DNA of 64,000 bases, taken from the NCBI GenBank assembly GCA_964399965.1, contig CAYNRX010000002.1:32506-96505 (forward strand), written 5' to 3'. The notes below the pieces were generated by a model. The model saw only the letters and a list, made by a program, of their open reading frames with translations, did not search any database and was not told the origin of the DNA. A program made the translations under genes and the position numbers. The DNA is from UBA1381 sp964399965. GTDB taxonomy: Bacteria > Bacillota > Clostridia > UBA1381. Positions 7,896 through 16,477 of the stretch are shown here, piece by piece; positions within the stretch are counted from its first letter, which is position 1; each line of letters opens with the position of its first letter.

Positions 7896-9575
7896 CTATT
7901 TCTCTTCCTTGGCTTCTCTCTTGATTTCCTTAAGCCGCTTCATAACGTCGTTGTCGCCGCGTCCGAAATAATCGTGGAGTATCTTGTATTCTGCGTACAG
8001 CTTATCATACGTCTTGACGTTCTCCTCTATCGGCTTATAGACGATATCCTTTACCTTGCCCATCTTCTTGGCCGCGTCAACTATGGAATCGTAGCCGCCT
8101 TTTTCCGCGCCCGCAGCGACCGCTCCGAACATAGCCGAGCCGAGAGCCGGGGTCTGCGCCGAGGCGGAGATCCTTATCTCCATATTGGTAACGTCGGCGT
8201 ATATCTGCATCATCATCGCGTCCTTATCGGCAATGCCCCCGGCAGCATAAAGCTCCGTTATCGGCACGCCGTTCTCACGGAAAGTTTCGATTATCATTCT
8301 CTTACCGTAGGCCGTGGCCTCGATAAGCGCGCGGTATATCTCCTCCGGCTTCGTCAAAAGCGTCATTCCCAGCATCATGCCTGTAAGATCAACGTCTACC
8401 AAAACGCTCCTGTTGCCGTTCCACCAGTCGAGGGCTACCAGGCCGCTTTCTCCCGGCTTTAGCTTTGAAGCCTTTTCGCGCAGATATTTATGGATATTAA
8501 CGCCCTTGCGCTTAGCGTCCTCTGTATATTCGGCAGGAACGCAGTTGGATACGAACCAATCGAAATGGTCGCCCACGCAGGACTGTCCGGCCTCATAGCC
8601 GAGATATCCGGCAATTATACCGTCCTCAACCACGCCGCACATTCCCGGCACGATCTCTTCCTTTTCACCCAGGAGCACATCGCAGGTGGAGGTGCCGATT
8701 ATCATCAGCATCTTGCCCGGCTCTGTAACGCCCACCGCCGGCAGCGCAACGTGCGCGTCAACGTTGGCCACGGCCACAGCCGTACCCGGCAAAAGCCCCG
8801 TCATTCTGGCCGCTTCCTCGGTTATCTCACCGGCCTTGTCGCCCAGGGGCGAAATATCGCGCGAGAGCTTTTCATCCACGAAATTCTCCATTCTCTCATC
8901 GAGCGCGCGGTAGAAATCCTTTGAGGGATAGCCCTCCTGCTTGTGCCACAGAGCCTTGTAGCCGGCCGTGCAGGAATTGCGCGTCTCAACTCCGGTCAGC
9001 TGCCAGATCACCCAGTCCGCCGCCTCGATAAACCTGTCCATCTTCTCGTATATCTCGGGAGCCTCGTTTAGGATCTGCCAGGCCTTCGGCACCAGCCACT
9101 CCGAGGATATCTTGCCGCCGTAACGGGCAAGGAATTTTTCGCCGCGTTCCTCGGCTATCTTGTTGAGACGGTTGGCCTCGTCCTGGGCGGCATGATGCTT
9201 CCACAGCTTCACATAAGCGTGCGGCTCATGCTCATATTCCGGCAGGAAGCACAGGGGCGTCCCGTCGGCAGTCGTCGGCAGCACGGTGCAGGCGGTGAAA
9301 TCTATCCCCACGCCGATAACGTCCTCGGGACGCACATGGCCTTTTTTCAGTACATCGGGGATAGTCGTAGCCAGCACGTCCAGATAATCCTGCGGGTGCT
9401 GAAGCGCCCAGTCCGGCTCCAGCTTCGTCTTGCCGTCCGGAAGATACTCGTACATGACCGCATGGGGATACGCCAGCACCGATACAGCCAGCTCCTCGCC
9501 GTTTTCCACATCGACAAGCACGGCGCGCCCGGAAAGCGAGCCGAAGTCGACGCCTATCGAATATTTTTTGTTCAT
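7896..9575 (-). CDS. araB: Ribulokinase
   Basis: 559 residues of the FGGY carbohydrate kinase family. It phosphorylates L-ribulose with ATP. The ATG at 9575 is preferred because AGGAGGG lies 8-14 bp upstream and the chain then begins with the family's N-terminal YSIGVDFGSLSGRAVLVD phosphate-binding strand. Later landmarks are VIGVGIDFTACTVLP, GIIAGYLGYEAGQSCVGDHF, the LVALDWWNGNRS motif typical of ribulokinases, and the nucleotide-binding LYAAGGIADKDAMMMQIYADV. It is the first gene of araBD, with a promoter at 9613-9641. Confidence 0.97.
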   Translation of the reverse strand: MNKKYSIGVDFGSLSGRAVLVDVENGEELAVSVLAYPHAVMYEYLPDGKTKLEPDWALQHPQDYLDVLATTIPDVLKKGHVRPEDVIGVGIDFTACTVLPTTADGTPLCFLPEYEHEPHAYVKLWKHHAAQDEANRLNKIAEERGEKFLARYGGKISSEWLVPKAWQILNEAPEIYEKMDRFIEAADWVIWQLTGVETRNSCTAGYKALWHKQEGYPSKDFYRALDERMENFVDEKLSRDISPLGDKAGEITEEAARMTGLLPGTAVAVANVDAHVALPAVGVTEPGKMLMIIGTSTCDVLLGEKEEIVPGMCGVVEDGIIAGYLGYEAGQSCVGDHFDWFVSNCVPAEYTEDAKRKGVNIHKYLREKASKLKPGESGLVALDWWNGNRSVLVDVDLTGMMLGMTLLTKPEEIYRALIEATAYGKRMIIETFRENGVPITELYAAGGIADKDAMMMQIYADVTNMEIRISASAQTPALGSAMFGAVAAGAEKGGYDSIVDAAKKMGKVKDIVYKPIEENVKTYDKLYAEYKILHDYFGRGDNDVMKRLKEIKREAKEEK

Positions 9576-9612
9576 ATTATCAGCCCTCCTGATATGGTTT
9601 TCGTATAGTTTT

Positions 9613-9641
9613 ATTATACAGGAAAGGGACTGATTTTGCAA
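9613..9641 (-). promoter_or_regulatory. Promoter of araBD
   Basis: The minus strand has TTGCAA (9641-9636), a 17-bp spacer and a consensus TATAAT (9618-9613). No AraR-type operator is obvious beside it. Confidence 0.65.
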
Positions 9642-9659
9642 TAGGTTTTGAAAATTTTA

Positions 9660-9957
9660 CCGATGTGTTTTTAGGCATAAAACGGGGCTGTAAAAAAACT
9701 TGAATATAAAGCGGCGCGTATGGGGCGTCCAAAAAAATCGTTCAGAACGGACGAAACGAAGGGACGCAGCCCCTTGCCCGCTGGCGTATACATATACGTC
9801 AAGCGGTTCGTTTTGTTCGTAGTTCAAGGGCATAAACACAGAAAACCCGCCAAAAAGGCGGATTTCCTACGTTTAAAGAGCATTTTAAATTGTTTTGATA
9901 CGTTAAAACCAAGGAAAAGTTAGCTTTTTGCCCTTGAACGCTCTGGGCAATTTTTTT
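9660..9957. other. Gene-free structured stretch upstream of araB
   Basis: About 300 bp with no convincing coding region. It contains a large imperfect stem (about 9745-9759 with 9807-9821) enclosing a smaller one (CCGCT at 9778-9782 with AGCGG at 9802-9806, around the CGTATACATATACG palindrome), a CCGCC/GGCGG hairpin at 9845-9863, and TTGCCC / GGGCAA followed by seven T at 9928-9957. The last is a good plus-strand terminator although no plus-strand gene precedes it. The 9845-9863 hairpin could serve as terminator for the minus-strand SLH gene. A plus-strand noncoding RNA is possible but no good promoter was found. Confidence 0.5.
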
Positions 9958-9973
9958 ACTCTCCCCCTTTTAT

Positions 9974-10702
9974 CTATTTCCTACACTGCTTGCAAAGCCT
10001 CTGTGCCGCAATAATCGCTTCTTCCGCTGTCATATTCCCCTGCGGATTAAAGATCGGATCCTGATCGACAACAAGCACCACCTGATCGTCTATTATCTCC
10101 TGGACTTTTATCTCCTCGGTTTGTCCGTGCATGATACCTTTCCACCAGCAGAGATACGTTGCCGTATACGCCCAGCTTGATATATCGTCGTCGTCAGCCC
10201 ATACGCCTACCGGCGGTCTTCTATAGAGGCTTGTGTCGGGAAACTGGGACATATATATCTCGTACAATATGCACGCCGCCATTTCCCTTGTTATAAGCTG
10301 CTGCGGCTCAAAGGTCGTATCACTTGTGCCATTAACAAACCGATTCCTGTACAGCAGTATGACATTTTCATTGTCTGTATCTTCAAAAGGATCTTCTTCC
10401 GGCTGCCAGCTTTTCGTATTGTTGGTATTAAATTCCCGTATCTCTTCAATGTCCCACGGCGGGCGCAAATCGTAAAACGATAGCACCTCGACGATAAGAT
10501 CGCAGAACTGCTCCCTTGTCACCGGTACGGTAAGGTCGTCAAGCCCAAACCCGTTTATCGGCATCCTTATTTCCAACTTCGCCCAATCGGATATTTTGGT
10601 ATGTATGTCTTCCTCCGCAAAAGCAGGGACAACCGCCCCTTGAAAAATCACGAGAGCGAAAAGACAAATCATCAGCTTTTTTATAGTCTTACATCTTGAC
10701 AT
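9974..10702 (-). CDS. Exported SLH-domain protein
   Basis: 242 residues with a signal peptide (hydrophobic LMICLFALVIFQGAVVPAFA, cleavage after AFA). The rest of the chain is three SLH-type repeats. The first is degenerate and runs from DWAKLEIRMPINGF to VTREQFCDLIVEVL. The second is clear (NRFVNGTSDTTFEPQQLITR followed by a helix). The third has WAYTATYLCWWKGIMHGQ and FNPQGNMTAEEAIIAAQRL. SLH repeats bind pyruvylated wall polysaccharide, so it is probably wall-attached. It starts 30 bp after the gene at 10733-11833 with AAGGAGATGG as ribosome binding site and is likely cotranscribed. It carries no enzymatic domain; the function is unknown. Confidence 0.85.
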   Translation of the reverse strand: MSRCKTIKKLMICLFALVIFQGAVVPAFAEEDIHTKISDWAKLEIRMPINGFGLDDLTVPVTREQFCDLIVEVLSFYDLRPPWDIEEIREFNTNNTKSWQPEEDPFEDTDNENVILLYRNRFVNGTSDTTFEPQQLITREMAACILYEIYMSQFPDTSLYRRPPVGVWADDDDISSWAYTATYLCWWKGIMHGQTEEIKVQEIIDDQVVLVVDQDPIFNPQGNMTAEEAIIAAQRLCKQCRK

Positions 10703-10732
10703 TTTATACCATCTCCTTGAATATTCATTTTT

Positions 10733-11833
10733 TTACTCCATAACGCCCGTTTCCAAATCTATCACATATCGTCTGTCATAATCAAAGCTCACCGTCTGCT
10801 GCTCTTTATCTATCACAAGATTTTCAAACTTATGCGACCCGTTATGGCTTACAGACGGTATCTCATCCTCATATCTTATAAAACTGCCGTCGCAACCTAT
10901 CCGCAGAAGATGCTCATATCCTCCGGTGGCAAGCGAGGTTGTCATATATATGAATGTGTAATCTTCGGTGTCGAATCGGTCGTGCACCGTGCCTACCGGC
11001 ATATAGCATTCCTCTATATACGCCATCGTATCCTCATACTTAAGCGCCGGAGTTTTGCTCTCTATAATCGGTATAATTTTATCCAGCTCCCAGCGTATGA
11101 CTTTTTCTTCGCCAAATTCTATGCTGCCGTTAAAAATATAGGCGTTTTTAAAGTTAAAAAGCTGCCCTACAGCTTCGCCGCCGCAGTATATCGACCCATC
11201 AGCCGCAGCCTGATAATTTCCGCCATAGCTCGTCCCCGTATACCATCTGCGCACATCCACCGCCAGCTCCCCGTCCGTTAGATCAAATCTCAGCTCAAGC
11301 TCGTTTTCCCTCGCATACTCAGACAGCACATCTTCATTCCCCAACTGCCCTGGCGATGGAAGCTCGAGAGAGATCGTGCGGCTTTCATCATCCCAGATAT
11401 AGCGTCCGTTGTACTGCGACCAGCTGTTGTCGCCGCCGATATCCTCTATCGCCGCCGCCATTCTGCCATCCAGAGAATAGGTTTTTATCTCACAGCCGTT
11501 TAAGTACGTCCGTATGTTCGATTCGTATATATTGCCTACTGTACGTCCGGCTTCACCGCGCTCTGCCTGCACCTCGTACGGGATATCCATGCGGACGGTG
11601 TTCACCGTAAGCGTACGCAGGCTGTCGTCATAATCGACCTCGGCTCCGTATTTCTCCAGCCCTTCTAAAATTATTACAGTACGTCCGCCAATATTGTAGC
11701 TTTCGGCCGTCTGCCCGTTTATCCGGGCAATTATGTCAGTAGAATATATCCGCCCGGCCACATCGCCACTTGCGGCTTCCGCTCTGGTGGCAGCCGCTGC
11801 AAGGATAAAGATCACCGCCGCAATTTTTTTCAT
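10733..11833 (-). CDS. Exported protein with copper-amine-oxidase-like stalk domains
   Basis: 366 residues. The ATG at 11833 is favoured: AGGAGGT precedes it and the chain starts with a signal peptide (KKIAAVIFILAAAATRAEAA). A longer in-frame reading would cross the promoter. Residues about 25-75 (IIARINGQTAESYNIGGRTV, then an aspartate turn and LRTLTVNT) and 90-165 form two repeats of the stalk domain common in clostridial surface proteins. The C-terminal half is a beta-rich region of unknown type, with a dense acidic segment. It is expressed from the promoter at 11864-11892 and followed by the SLH gene 30 bp later, which suggests a two-gene surface unit. Confidence 0.8.
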   Translation of the reverse strand: MKKIAAVIFILAAAATRAEAASGDVAGRIYSTDIIARINGQTAESYNIGGRTVIILEGLEKYGAEVDYDDSLRTLTVNTVRMDIPYEVQAERGEAGRTVGNIYESNIRTYLNGCEIKTYSLDGRMAAAIEDIGGDNSWSQYNGRYIWDDESRTISLELPSPGQLGNEDVLSEYARENELELRFDLTDGELAVDVRRWYTGTSYGGNYQAAADGSIYCGGEAVGQLFNFKNAYIFNGSIEFGEEKVIRWELDKIIPIIESKTPALKYEDTMAYIEECYMPVGTVHDRFDTEDYTFIYMTTSLATGGYEHLLRIGCDGSFIRYEDEIPSVSHNGSHKFENLVIDKEQQTVSFDYDRRYVIDLETGVME

Positions 11834-11863
11834 ATTTACCTCCTGCATTCCTATCCTATATAA

Positions 11864-11892
11864 ATTATAGCATATTAAGAAATATTTGTCAA
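11864..11892 (-). promoter_or_regulatory. Sigma-A promoter of the stalk/SLH gene pair
   Basis: The minus strand carries a consensus TTGACA (11892-11887), a 17-bp spacer and a consensus TATAAT (11869-11864). Confidence 0.88.
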
Positions 11893-11979
11893 GAAGTATC
11901 ATAATATTTTCTATATTATTCATATGTTATTCCCCAAGAGACTTACAAGCAAATTTACTGTTTCTCGCCAAAAAATATC

Positions 11980-12008
11980 TTGACAATCCTGTGCTTTAAT
12001 GGTATAAT
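11980..12008 (+). promoter_or_regulatory. Sigma-A promoter of the DUF2325 gene
   Basis: TTGACA (11980-11985), 17 bp, TATAAT (12003-12008), with TGG directly before the -10. Confidence 0.9.
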
Positions 12009-12013
12009 CAAAC

Positions 12014-12032
12014 TATAGTTAGTCTAAGCTAA
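12014..12032 (+). promoter_or_regulatory. DtxR/IdeR-like iron box at the transcription start
   Basis: The 19-bp site contains the core TTAG-T-CTAA (12019-12027) and by eye matches 14 of 19 positions of the textbook DtxR/IdeR box. It begins 5 bp downstream of the -10 and so covers the start site, a typical repressor position. The link to iron is inferred from this match and from the frequent neighbourhood of DUF2325 genes with ferrous iron transport genes. Confidence 0.5.
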
Positions 12033-12096
12033 CCACTATCGCAACATATATTTTTTACCCACGAGTTAGCACACGCTCACCAAAGGAGGTTTAGTA

Positions 12097-12378
12097 ATGA
12101 GTGTAATAATAGTAGGCGGCCATGACCGGATGCACTGCCGGTATAAGGACATATGCAAAAGCTACGGCTGCAAATGCAAGGTATTTACGCAGCTGCCGTC
12201 AAATTTCCGTAACCAGATAGGCTCGCCGGATCTTGTGATCCTCTTCACCAATACAGTTGCCCATAAAATGGTGTCGGCGGCAGTGCGTCAAGCGGAGAAG
12301 TCGTCGGCCTGTATCGAACGCTGCCATAGCTCCAGCGCCTGCGCGCTTGAGAGCATTCTGCGCCGCCACTGCGCCTAA
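12097..12378 (+). CDS. DUF2325 domain protein
   Basis: 93 residues covering the whole DUF2325 domain: MSVIIVGGHDRMHCRYKDI, then KSYGCKCKVFTQLPSNF, SPDLVILFTNTVAHKMV and a C-terminal SHSSSACAL-like segment. The short chain is rich in Cys and His. Members are often found beside feoA/feoB in Clostridia but have no established activity; the Rossmann-like start (IIVGGH) suggests a nucleotide- or metal-responsive role. AAAGGAGG is 7 bp upstream of the ATG. Immediately after its TAA begins the repeat array at 12379, with no spacer. Confidence 0.88.
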   Translation: MSVIIVGGHDRMHCRYKDICKSYGCKCKVFTQLPSNFRNQIGSPDLVILFTNTVAHKMVSAAVRQAEKSSACIERCHSSSACALESILRRHCA

Positions 12379-12946
12379 AAAGCAGTGCAAAGCACTGCCA
12401 TAAAGTTTGGGTCAAGCCTTTTCAAAGGCTTGCGGGGTGCAGGGGCAGAGCCCCGCATAATGCAAGCGCAGCGCAGCGTCAAGAAATACAGTCGAATAGC
12501 ACCTCGAAAGATACGCGGACGGCAGCTTGCTGCCGGTTTTTGCGAAGCAAAAATGCTTGAATAGCGAAGCGAATTCGACGGTCGGCAACTCCCAGCAGCA
12601 TAAAATGACACAAACTCCTGCGATACGAAGTATCGCCATAAAGTTTGGGTCAAGCCTTTTTAAAGGCTTGCGGGGCGCAGGGGCAGAGCCCCGCATAATG
12701 CAAGCGCAGCGCAGCGTCAAGAAATACAGTCGAATAGCACCTCGAAAGATACGCGGACGGCAGCTTGCTGCCGGTTTTTGCGAAGCAAAAATGCTTGAAT
12801 AGCGAAGCGAATTCGACGGTCGGCAACTCCCAGCAGCATAAAATGACACAAACTCCTGCGATACGAAGTATCGCCATAAAGTTTGGGTCAAGCCTTTTTA
12901 AAGGCTTGCGGGGCGCAGGGGCAGAGCCCCGCATAAAGCAAGCGCA
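12379..12946 (+). repeat. 238-bp tandem repeat array of hairpin modules directly after a stop codon
   Basis: Copy 1 begins at CCATAAAG 12398, copy 2 at 12636, partial copy 3 at 12874: period 238 bp, with near identity. Every copy opens with a short hairpin, then the constant CCATAAAGTTTGGGTCAAGC, an AAGCC...GGCTT hairpin and a GCGGGG...CCCCGC hairpin. The opening hairpin differs: GCAGTGC-AAA-GCACTGC in copy 1 (12381-12399) and GCGATAC-GAA-GTATCGC in copies 2 and 3. The array contains spurious open frames in both directions, repeated with the array; they have no codon logic. A related copy follows metK (22530-22592). This 620-bp gap between genes holds nothing else except the clpC terminator. 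Confidence 0.9.
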
Positions 12947-12949
12947 AAA

Positions 12950-12996
12950 AAAGCCGGGACTGCCGCTTTAAAATGCAGCAGCTCCGGCTTTTTTTA
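12950..12996 (-). terminator. Terminator of the ctsR-mcsA-mcsB-clpC operon
   Basis: AGCCGGGA pairs with CTCCGGCT (about 12952-12989), with internal CTGC/GCAG pairing and A/T runs on both sides. It sits just before the clpC stop at 13000 and faces the repeat array. Confidence 0.85.
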
Positions 12997-12999
12997 ATA

Positions 13000-15462
13000 C
13001 TATTTCGTCCTTACATTGAAGCCCTTTTCATCAGCGTCTACGATTATCGCATCGCCCGGCTTGACCTCGCCGTCAATGATCTTTTCCGAGAGCATATCCT
13101 CTATCTCGCTCTGGATAGCACGGCGCAAAGGTCTTGCCCCGTAGGCCGGATCAAAGCCGTTCTCGGCGATTTTGGCAACGGCCGCATCGGTGAACTCCGC
13201 CGTTATCTCGTTAGCCTTGAGCCGAGAGTCAAGAGACTTGAGCATCAGCCGCGCGATCGCCTTGATGTTCTCATCGCTCAAACGGTGGAATACGATGATA
13301 TCATCTATACGGTTTAGGAACTCCGGCTTAAACGCCCGCTTTACCTCCTCCATCACCTTATCCTTGATGGACTTGTAGCTGTCGCTTTCTTCCTCGTCCC
13401 TCTTGAATCCCAGCCGCGAGGAGCTATTGCCGAGAATTTCCTTCGCGCCGAGGTTTGAGGTCATAATGATAACGGTATTTCTGAAATCGACCCTGCGCCC
13501 CTGGGCATCGGTCAGGATACCATCCTCAAGCACCTGCAGAAGGATATTGAACACGTCCGGATGCGCCTTTTCCACCTCATCGAACAGCAATACGCTGTAG
13601 GGCTGTTTTCTGATCTTTTCGGTCAGCTGTCCGCCCTCCTCAAAGCCGACATATCCCGGAGGCGAACCGATAAACTTGGACACCGCGTGCTTCTCCATGT
13701 ATTCGGACATATCAACGCGTATCATAGCATCCTCGCTGCCGAACATAACGTCCGCCAGCGCCTTTGACAGCTCCGTCTTACCTACACCGGTAGGCCCTAG
13801 GAAGAGGAAGGAGCCGATAGGACGCTTGGGATCCTTAAGTCCTGCGCGGCCGCGGCGTATGGCCTTGGCAACCGCCGTTACTGCCTCATCCTGGCCGATA
13901 ACACGCTCATGCAGCAGGGCTTCGAGGTTCTTGAGCCTATGGCTCTCCTCCTCTGCCAGCCGCTCCACGGGGATATTCGTCCAGTCGGATATGATATTCG
14001 ATATATCCTGTTCGTCCACTATCAGGTCGGCGGATGTATTGGAGCCTTTCCACTCCTTTTTACCCTCGTCAAGCTGCTTTTTAAGCTCTTTCTCCTCATC
14101 ACGCAGCTTAGCCGCCTTTTCAAAATCCTGGGCGGTGATGGCCTCTTCCTTCTCCTTGGCCAATCCCTCCAGCTTATCCTCCAGCTCCTTTACACCGCTG
14201 GGGGCGGTCTGAGAGATCAGACGCTTCTTGGAGGAAGCCTCGTCTATCAGGTCAATGGCCTTATCGGGCAAATAACGGTCGGTGATATACCGCTCCGACA
14301 GCTTTGCCGCCGCCGCCAACGCCGCATCTGTTATCTTTACGTTGTGATGCGCCTCGTAACGGTCGCGGATACCCTTTAGTATCTCCACAGTCTCCTCCAC
14401 AGACGGCTCGCCGACTGTTACCGGCTGGAACCGCCGCTCAAGAGCCGCGTCCTTTTCGATATATTTTCTGTATTCCTTTATCGTAGTGGCTCCTACCAGC
14501 TGCATTTCTCCTCTGGCCAGAGTCGGCTTTAAGATATTGGAAGCATCCATCGATCCCTCCGCGCTGCCCGCGCCTATTATCGTATGCACCTCATCGATAA
14601 AGAGGATCACATTGCCGGCGGCCATTACCTCATCCACAGCTTTCTTTATCCTCTCCTCAAATTCTCCGCGGTACTTGGCTCCGGCGACCATCGCCGAAAG
14701 ATCCAGAGCCACCAGCCGCTTGTCCTTCAGCGGCTCCGGCACATCGCCTGCGGCTATCTTCTGCGCCAATCCTTCTACAACGGCCGTCTTGCCAACGCCC
14801 GGCTCCCCTATCAGACAAGGGTTATTCTTGGTACGGCGGGAAAGTATCTGGATAACACGGCGTATTTCCCTGTCGCGGCCTATAACCGGGTCAAACTTAT
14901 TTTCCCTGGCCTGCGCCGTGAGATCGCGGCCGTACTTGTCAAGAGTCGGCGTCTTGGCGTTCCTGTTCACTCCGCCCTCGCCTGCGGCCGCACCGCCGTG
15001 CTGCGGCTGTTCATTGGCGTCCTCCATGCCGTCAAGCATGTGCACAAGCTCCGTGTACAAAACACCCGGAAGCACGCCCAGCTTACGCAATATTTCTATG
15101 CCTACGCCCTCGCCGTCACGGATTATCGCCAGCAGGATATGCTCCGTACCGATATAGCTGTGGCCGAGATTTCTCGCTTCCAGCGCGCTCCATTCCAGGA
15201 TACGCTTGCTGCGCGGAGTCAGCTGCGGGGATACTCCCTCCAGCGGCTCGCCCGCGCCGGTCAGCTCCCGAACCTTATCGCAGAACGCTTCCGCCGTGAC
15301 GCCGGTCTTTTCCAATACCTTGGCCGCCACGCCTGTTCCCTCACGCAGAAGCCCCAGTATCAGGTGCTCGCTGCCCACATAATTATGTCCCAGCTCCAAC
15401 GCCGCCATGCTGGCCTCGTTCAGAGCCTTTCTTGATTTTTCAGTGAAATATGAGTATGGCAT
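13000..15462 (-). CDS. clpC: ATP-dependent Clp protease ATP-binding subunit ClpC
   Basis: 820 residues, full ClpC length. An earlier in-frame start at 15492 is rejected: GGAGG lies 9-13 bp before the ATG at 15462, and the chain then starts MPYSYFTEKSRKALNEAS as in ClpC. Residues 1-145 hold two Clp N repeats (LGHNYVGSEHLILGLL and LGHSYIGTEHILLAII). The first AAA domain has GEPGVGKTA and VILFIDEVHT. A middle coiled-coil region with a UVR motif (LAKEKEEAITAQDFEKAAKL) follows. The second AAA domain has GPTGVGKTE. ClpC unfolds proteins, including those arginine-phosphorylated by McsB, and passes them to ClpP. It is the last gene of the operon, 19 bp after mcsB. Confidence 0.98.
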   Translation of the reverse strand: MPYSYFTEKSRKALNEASMAALELGHNYVGSEHLILGLLREGTGVAAKVLEKTGVTAEAFCDKVRELTGAGEPLEGVSPQLTPRSKRILEWSALEARNLGHSYIGTEHILLAIIRDGEGVGIEILRKLGVLPGVLYTELVHMLDGMEDANEQPQHGGAAAGEGGVNRNAKTPTLDKYGRDLTAQARENKFDPVIGRDREIRRVIQILSRRTKNNPCLIGEPGVGKTAVVEGLAQKIAAGDVPEPLKDKRLVALDLSAMVAGAKYRGEFEERIKKAVDEVMAAGNVILFIDEVHTIIGAGSAEGSMDASNILKPTLARGEMQLVGATTIKEYRKYIEKDAALERRFQPVTVGEPSVEETVEILKGIRDRYEAHHNVKITDAALAAAAKLSERYITDRYLPDKAIDLIDEASSKKRLISQTAPSGVKELEDKLEGLAKEKEEAITAQDFEKAAKLRDEEKELKKQLDEGKKEWKGSNTSADLIVDEQDISNIISDWTNIPVERLAEEESHRLKNLEALLHERVIGQDEAVTAVAKAIRRGRAGLKDPKRPIGSFLFLGPTGVGKTELSKALADVMFGSEDAMIRVDMSEYMEKHAVSKFIGSPPGYVGFEEGGQLTEKIRKQPYSVLLFDEVEKAHPDVFNILLQVLEDGILTDAQGRRVDFRNTVIIMTSNLGAKEILGNSSSRLGFKRDEEESDSYKSIKDKVMEEVKRAFKPEFLNRIDDIIVFHRLSDENIKAIARLMLKSLDSRLKANEITAEFTDAAVAKIAENGFDPAYGARPLRRAIQSEIEDMLSEKIIDGEVKPGDAIIVDADEKGFNVRTK

Positions 15463-15481
15463 AAATATTACCTCCTGTCTC

Positions 15482-16477
15482 TTACAGCTCATTTCTTAAA
15501 AGCTGCGCTCTTTTTTTGTCCCTTTCCTCCGGAGACAGCTTTTGACCATCGGACAACATTGCCGGCTCCGTTTTTATTATACATTCTATGCCGCTCTTGC
15601 CCTCTTTAGGAAGTATACCCAGACTTCTGCCCAGCATAACGTTCGATATGAGGGATTTTGCTTCGCTTGAGGAAACGCTCCGGGCGTATTTTAGCATCCC
15701 GTAGGATCGCCACAGCTTATCCTCCAGCTCCGCCGGGCTGTTTTTATATATAGCCTGCCGGGTCTGCTTTTCCAATTCTATTATCTGCCCGACAACATTT
15801 TTTACCTTATCGGTAAGCTCCTTTTCCGTAAGCCCTACCGTCACCTGGTTCGATATCTGGTAAAGGCTGCCCTCCGCGGCCGAACCCTCGCCGTACATAC
15901 CTCTTACGGCTATCCCCAGCCGCGCGGCCGACGATATTATTCCGCCTATCTTCCCCGACGCCTCCAGCGCGGGCAGATGGAGCATTACCGATACCCTCAG
16001 CCCCGTGCCCGCATTCGTCGGGCAGGAGGTCAGATAACCGAACTCCTCGTCAAAAGCGTAGTTTACGCTCTCTTCGATAACATCATCCACGCGGTTTGCC
16101 GTATCATAGGCCGTATCCACATCAAACCCCGGCAGTATGACCTGCAATCGCAGATGATCCTCCTCCATTATCATGCAGCTCATCGTCCTGTCCTTGCTCA
16201 AAAGCACCGACCGGCCGCTGCCCGAAAGCATCGCCGGGCTTATCAGATGCGCCTCGTAAAGCCTGCGCTTTTCACCCTCACTAAGACTGTCAAGCTCCAC
16301 CGTTTCAAATTCCCCGGCCAGCGTGGAATTGCTCTTTAAAACCGCGTCCTTTATCTTATCGGACACGCTCTTTTTATCCTTCAAAAACTGCGGAAATACC
16401 ACGCCGTCTAAGTTCCTCGCCAGCCTTATCCTCGTGCTCACCGCTATATCGTTTCTGTTGTCCTCATACCAGATCAT
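15482..16477 (-). CDS. mcsB: Protein arginine kinase McsB
   Basis: 331 residues with the phosphagen-kinase-type catalytic domain: VSTRIRLARNLDGVVFPQFL, the substrate/ATP region DRTMSCMIMEEDHLRLQ, and GYLTSCPTNAGTGLRVSVMLHLPAL with the conserved Cys and nucleotide-binding arginine. McsB phosphorylates arginines on CtsR and on damaged proteins, marking them for ClpCP. It overlaps mcsA by 4 bp (ATGA), which indicates translational coupling. In Bacillus, McsA activates McsB. Confidence 0.97.
   Translation of the reverse strand: MIWYEDNRNDIAVSTRIRLARNLDGVVFPQFLKDKKSVSDKIKDAVLKSNSTLAGEFETVELDSLSEGEKRRLYEAHLISPAMLSGSGRSVLLSKDRTMSCMIMEEDHLRLQVILPGFDVDTAYDTANRVDDVIEESVNYAFDEEFGYLTSCPTNAGTGLRVSVMLHLPALEASGKIGGIISSAARLGIAVRGMYGEGSAAEGSLYQISNQVTVGLTEKELTDKVKNVVGQIIELEKQTRQAIYKNSPAELEDKLWRSYGMLKYARSVSSSEAKSLISNVMLGRSLGILPKEGKSGIECIIKTEPAMLSDGQKLSPEERDKKRAQLLRNEL

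Noticed and set aside
9657..9839. 60-residue minus-strand open frame
   Set aside because: It lies over the hairpins at 9745-9821, has no ribosome binding site and reads as low-complexity aromatic sequence.
12379..12946. CRISPR array
   Set aside because: The unit is 238 bp without spacer/repeat alternation and no cas genes are present.
12375..12971. Duplicated open frames in the repeat array
   Set aside because: They are duplicated because the DNA is duplicated; no ribosome binding site, and the content follows hairpins rather than protein logic.
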